From Gnetum montanum (taxonomy: Eukaryota; Streptophyta; Gnetopsida; Gnetales; Gnetaceae): 36,550 nucleotides of DNA. Positions 33,416 through 36,550 of this stretch are shown here, one piece after another. Made by a program: the position numbers and the translations under genes. The notes beneath the pieces are model-generated. The model had not been told where the DNA came from and searched no databases. It was given only the letters and a program-made list of their open reading frames with translations. Within the stretch, counting starts at the first letter, position 1. Each line of letters opens with the position of its first letter. The stretch is from contig MNCI01035329.1 of assembly GCA_015680685.1 (NCBI GenBank), positions 3,572 through 40,121 of the forward strand, in the 5' to 3' direction.

Positions 33416-33640
33416 AACAAATATTCATAAAAAATATCGATCATGATGAATAGGGGTAGTTTGTTTATCATCTAGATTTATTTGCCCAATGAATGTTTAT
33501 TTTATGGCATTGCTTTATATTCTCATTAGTTACTGTGTACAAAGAAGCAAAGGTTCCAATGTAGAGTAGTCTTTGTTAAAAGTAGAAAAGAAATTAAAAA
33601 TTAAAAAGAAAAAGAAAAAAGAACTTATTATGGGATACTT
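33416..33640. other. AT-rich stretch with A/G-rich tract
   Basis: No gene. The A/G-rich run at 33577-33622 (GAAAAGAAATTAAAAATTAA and on) could be the polypurine tract of the LTR-like sequence that follows, or simple low-complexity DNA. Confidence 0.4.
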
Positions 33641-33679
33641 GTTCAATGCTCCATATGAATTGAACACTTGTCAATTATC

Positions 33680-33830
33680 TATAGTAGTTATAATTAATTA
33701 TCTTGGTGGTTGTAACTACAAAAAGGGACATCTGGCAATTATGGTTATAACTCCATTGTGGTTATAACTAATTATCATTAATTCATATGATGGTTATAAC
33801 CAACCCCATAATGTTTGTAACTTATCTCAA
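33680..33830. repeat. Cluster of GGTTATAACT-like motifs
   Basis: About six copies or near copies of the near-palindromic GGTTATAACT (for example at 33741, 33757 and 33792) lie within 150 bp upstream of the TATA box. They may be binding sites; this is inference. Confidence 0.55.
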
Positions 33831-33864
33831 CTTCTTATAATGATTGTAAATGCTCTTAAGTCAC

Positions 33865-33872
33865 TATAAAAG
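33865..33872 (+). promoter_or_regulatory. TATA box in LTR-like sequence F
   Basis: TATAAAAG in a CACTATAAAAGGGC context, close to the plant consensus, some 35 bp after the last of the GGTTATAACT-like motifs. Confidence 0.5.
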
Positions 33873-34045
33873 GGCTTAAGGGTAGAATTCAAAGGGAATC
33901 TTGTGAGTTTTTTTCTTCTCATTTTGTCTTAGTCGCTTAGGTAATGGTTTAAATAGTATCATGATTTTAAATAGTATCATGCATTTAATTTTTAGATTTT
34001 TCTAAGTTGCCTTTATAGTTTTGTTTTTGCATAATATTAGACTTC

Positions 34046-34103
34046 TATTAAGGTTTGCCAAATAAGAACTTATNATATTAAGGTTTTCCAAATAAGAACT
34101 TAT
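34046..34103. repeat. 28-bp direct repeat around a single N
   Basis: 34046-34073 and 34076-34103 match with one difference (G/T at 34055/34085), separated by N-A at 34074-34075. The layout is the same as at 9178, and an assembly join is the likely cause. Confidence 0.8.
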
Positions 34104-34985
34104 GTTGTATTAGAGAAGCATCTTGAGTAATTTAATAGAAATGTCCTATAGAAATTGCCTATTTGAGTTTAGGGGATCTAGCTAATCTTTGATACTTTGA
34201 GAGAACTAAAATAGCTTGTTTATTTATGAAGTTTATTACCTTAATATTGCAATGTTGAAATTGTTAAACTTTTTTGGAAGTTCTATTGTTTACAATTCTT
34301 AATTAATTTTAACTAGCTAAATAGAAGCTTGTATTTTGTCATTTACAAAGCATTTTGGTAGTTAAATAAAATTGTCTTATATGAAATTGCTTGTTGAGCT
34401 TAGAGGTTTGGACAATTCATAATAGATTGAATTGGAATAACTTTATTACAAAATGTTTACTCATGTCAATGGATCTTAGTTAAATATTTGAGATCCTACA
34501 CAAATCCATTTTCTTTTCTTTTCTATTTCTAAAATCCATTGAATCTTGCTCCATTTCTAGTTTTCTTGTAGAATTTTCTTTGTGGGAGAAATTAGGAGTA
34601 GATTGGCAGAATTGTGCTCAAACATTTTTGTGAAATTTTATTTGTTACAAGTAATGTACTATAGGGACTCTATAGACTAAGTGATTTGATGAAATAGGAA
34701 CCTTCAACAACTAACAATATTGGACAAAGTTAGTTAAATTTCTTTTATGATAGCCAAATACAGTTTTATACACAACCCTCACCATTTCAACATTCACAAC
34801 AACAAACATATATTTACATTTTGTTCATTTTATAACCACTGAGTCTATTTGGGGGTATCTAGGCTTTGGTGTTGCTATAGACTAATAAGCACCTAAATCC
34901 TGTTTGAAAAACACCTTCATTTCCCATGATCCCAAAGTCATAATCAAAGACCGACAACATTGGTAGTCCCAATGGTCACCAATAG

Positions 34986-35103
34986 TAACATGTCTTTCTA
35001 GTGAAACACCTAAAAATTATATTCTATACATTTATTATGTTTTTACTATGTCAACCTTATCAAAGGACTACCTTTAGCCATGACTAACATGTCTTTCTAG
35101 TGA
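34986..35103. repeat. 19-bp direct repeat, 99 bp apart
   Basis: TAACATGTCTTTCTAGTGA occurs at 34986 and 35085. It marks a local duplication in the spacer of element G. Confidence 0.75.
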
Positions 35104-35104
35104 C

Positions 35105-35769
35105 ATGGTAAGGTAGCACTTATTTTACACATTCTTCTATTTTTTGTTAGAACTCAAGTAAATAATACAAATTAATAATAGGATAAGACTTATAATAGTA
35201 GCCTTAGAGAATTCACAAATCTGCTTGATGTCACACTTGTTTCATTCCCACTTGGTTCTTCACTTTTCTATATGGGCATAATGATCATAAGCTTATTTAA
35301 TATTTATTGTAAAAAAATATCATTATGGCCATGGTAAGAACCTCTTATTATTGGAAATGAGTAGATTGATAATGTGGTCTCATTATATATAGAATCATTC
35401 CTTCCATGATTTGATAGTATAGAGTAATTTTTACATTATTAGGATTACATCTTGCTTTCTTCCTTTGGATTTTATTGGAAAAATTAACAAAAATATTTAC
35501 AACAAAGATGATGAGAAATCATAGAAAAATTGATATGAATAGTAAAGGATGATAAAAATGTAAAAATGTAGAAAGAATTTAAAAGTATCAAAGAATAGAA
35601 ATTTATTAAGAAATGGGAAAAGTATTGAAGAATTTTAAAAATATCAAAGAATATGAAAAAGTAGTAAGAAAAGAAAAGATTCAGTGCCTAAGTATTTCAA
35701 TGGACATCCCCATGACTATTATTGAAAAAAATTAACAAAAAGATGAAATGTGTTAAGGATGGTTTGGTA
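35105..35769 (-). other. AT-rich spacer of element G
   Basis: On the minus strand this is the T-rich stretch after integrase, comparable to 6500-7280 in element A. A decayed tandem pattern of ATTTTTAAAATTCTTC- and TTTCATATTCTTTGAT-like phrases lies at 35510-35690. No gene seen. Confidence 0.45.
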
Positions 35770-36550
35770 TACAAGGTAGGATCCATAGAGGAGTCAAGAT
35801 GTTCATAGAATGGTTTGACTTGCTAAATATTAACTAGGATAAGCTTTGTTGACTAGTTGGGTGATATATCTGCATGACACTCGATTGGTATGTTGCATGG
35901 ATAATATAGGATCCTTCCTATAAATTTTGAAATTTAGCCTTTTATGACACATGACTAGGATTGTAGCATAGGACTTTATCATTCGATTGGATTGATACTT
36001 ATTTTATTCTTGTGTTATTCCTACATTTGGAGTATTTCTTGTGAATCTCATTACTCATCAAAGCTACAAGTCTATTTTCCTCTAAAAGGTTAAGATTCAT
36101 GAAATGCTTTTTCTTTAAGCTAAGATTAGGTCCAAGTCAAGCTCACTAGTAGTAGTTAAATTTTGTAGCTCCACTTGGATTGGTAGTGTAGGAATGTTTT
36201 CATAAACTAGTTCATCGAATGAGTAGCCTATTGGAAGTTTCCATGTGGATCTATATGCCCATAGAGCATCATTCAACTTAGGGATTCAATCCTTTCTAAA
36301 TTAACTAACTATTCTAATTAATATTCTTGTGATTTCTTGGTTAGTCAGTTCTACTTAATCATTTGCCTAGGGATGATATGGCATGGTTAATTTCCCAAGT
36401 TGCTACATTGCCTTTTAAACTATAGCTCCTATAAAATGTGTTTCATTCTTAGATATGAGCATGCATGGTACTCCAAATCTATTCAAAATGTGTTGTTGAA
36501 AGAACTTAGTAGATATTTTGGTTGTGCAATCTTTGACTACATCTACTTTT
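35770..36550 (-). pseudogene. int: Integrase of element G, partial and decayed
   Basis: Minus-strand reading from the window edge: C-T-T-K-I-S-T-K-F-F-Q-Q-H-I, then N-R-F-G-V-P, then I-S-K-N-E-T-H-F-I-G-A (the S-D-N-G-T-H-F position, with the second Asp changed to Lys). P-Y-H-P and V-E-L-T-N with the catalytic Glu follow, then W-A-Y-R-S-T-W-K-L-P-I-G-Y-S and L-V-Y-E-N-I-P. This parallels element A at 5790-6120. The C-terminal part (E-E-N-R-L-V-A-L) ends near 36050 and is followed by poorly kept sequence. The N-terminal part lies outside the window. Confidence 0.82.

Larger units (their letters stand above)
33640..34690 (+). repeat. LTR-like sequence F (solo LTR candidate)
   Basis: Evidence is indirect: an A/G tract on the left, a cluster of short repeats, a good TATA box at 33865 and then a T-rich, gene-free stretch. 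No second copy, primer site or coding region is seen, and the exact ends are unknown. Elements E and G flank it. It could equally be a promoter fragment of another kind. Confidence 0.35.
34690..36550 (-). mobile_element. Element G: minus-strand Athila-like element, part
   Basis: Integrase occupies the right end on the minus strand and runs out of the window. Its downstream spacer continues left to about 34690, and includes a CTAGAAAGACATGTTA block also found behind integrase in element A (7287-7302). Orientation and family match element B (12701-16540). The G spacer (~1.1 kb) plus the B spacer (~1.0 kb) add up to the ~2.1 kb of element A, so B and G may be one element split by the insertions between them. 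Confidence 0.65.

Noticed and set aside
33211-33417. 68-codon frame as a complete small gene
   Set aside because: It overlaps other partly open frames in the same block and has no recognisable domain or proper upstream context; kept only as part of the CpG-rich block.
1-36550. CRISPR array, bacterial operon or prophage
   Set aside because: Spaced repeats here are LTR subrepeats or minisatellite units; all coding traces are plant-type LTR retrotransposons.

Overview
This window looks like intergenic DNA from a plant with a large, slowly turning-over genome. A gymnosperm is my best guess, but nothing in the sequence names the organism. It is AT-rich and strongly CpG-poor. Almost every base I can assign belongs to old, decayed Ty3/gypsy-type LTR retrotransposons. 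I see no intact host gene, tRNA, rRNA, CRISPR array or bacterial feature. The open frames are short because stops are frequent, and many of those I could place by family alignment sit where CAA, CAG, CGA or TGG would be expected. That fits C-to-T decay of methylated DNA.

Layout. (1) 1-12700, plus strand: element A, Athila-like. It has the last 371 bp of the 5' LTR, a decayed tRNA-Asp-type primer binding site, gag, protease, RT, RNase H and integrase. A ~2 kb spacer follows, then a third ORF of about 980 codons (8557-11510), a polypurine tract and a complete 992-bp 3' LTR. (2) 12701-~16540, minus strand: element B, a relative. Its 3' LTR is cut after 63 bp by the end of A, and it carries a homologue of the third ORF. 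(3) ~16540-20700, plus strand: element C, a Tat/Ogre-like LTR and gag. (4) ~20735-25705, minus strand: element D, with the same LTR family inverted, a polypurine tract, a 3' untranslated region with a minisatellite, and a pol gene with a large internal deletion. C and D together form a ~1.6-kb-armed inverted repeat. (5) ~25706-33030, plus strand: element E, same family as A, lacking both LTRs and the third ORF, with a recent ~505-bp tandem duplication behind integrase. (6) 33031-33415: a short block rich in CpG, unlike everything around it, starting with a strong hairpin; possibly a fragment of a host gene. (7) ~33640-34690: LTR-like sequence with a good TATA box. (8) ~34690-36550, minus strand: element G, with integrase and downstream spacer; it may be the other half of B.

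The features work together only as remains of mobile elements: LTRs supply promoter and polyadenylation signals, gag the particle, and pol the protease, RT/RNase H and integrase. The third ORF has no known role. Two single-N sites (9178 and 34074) are each flanked by direct repeats and look like assembly joins. Coordinates of decayed genes are approximate, because frames shift and stops are frequent.
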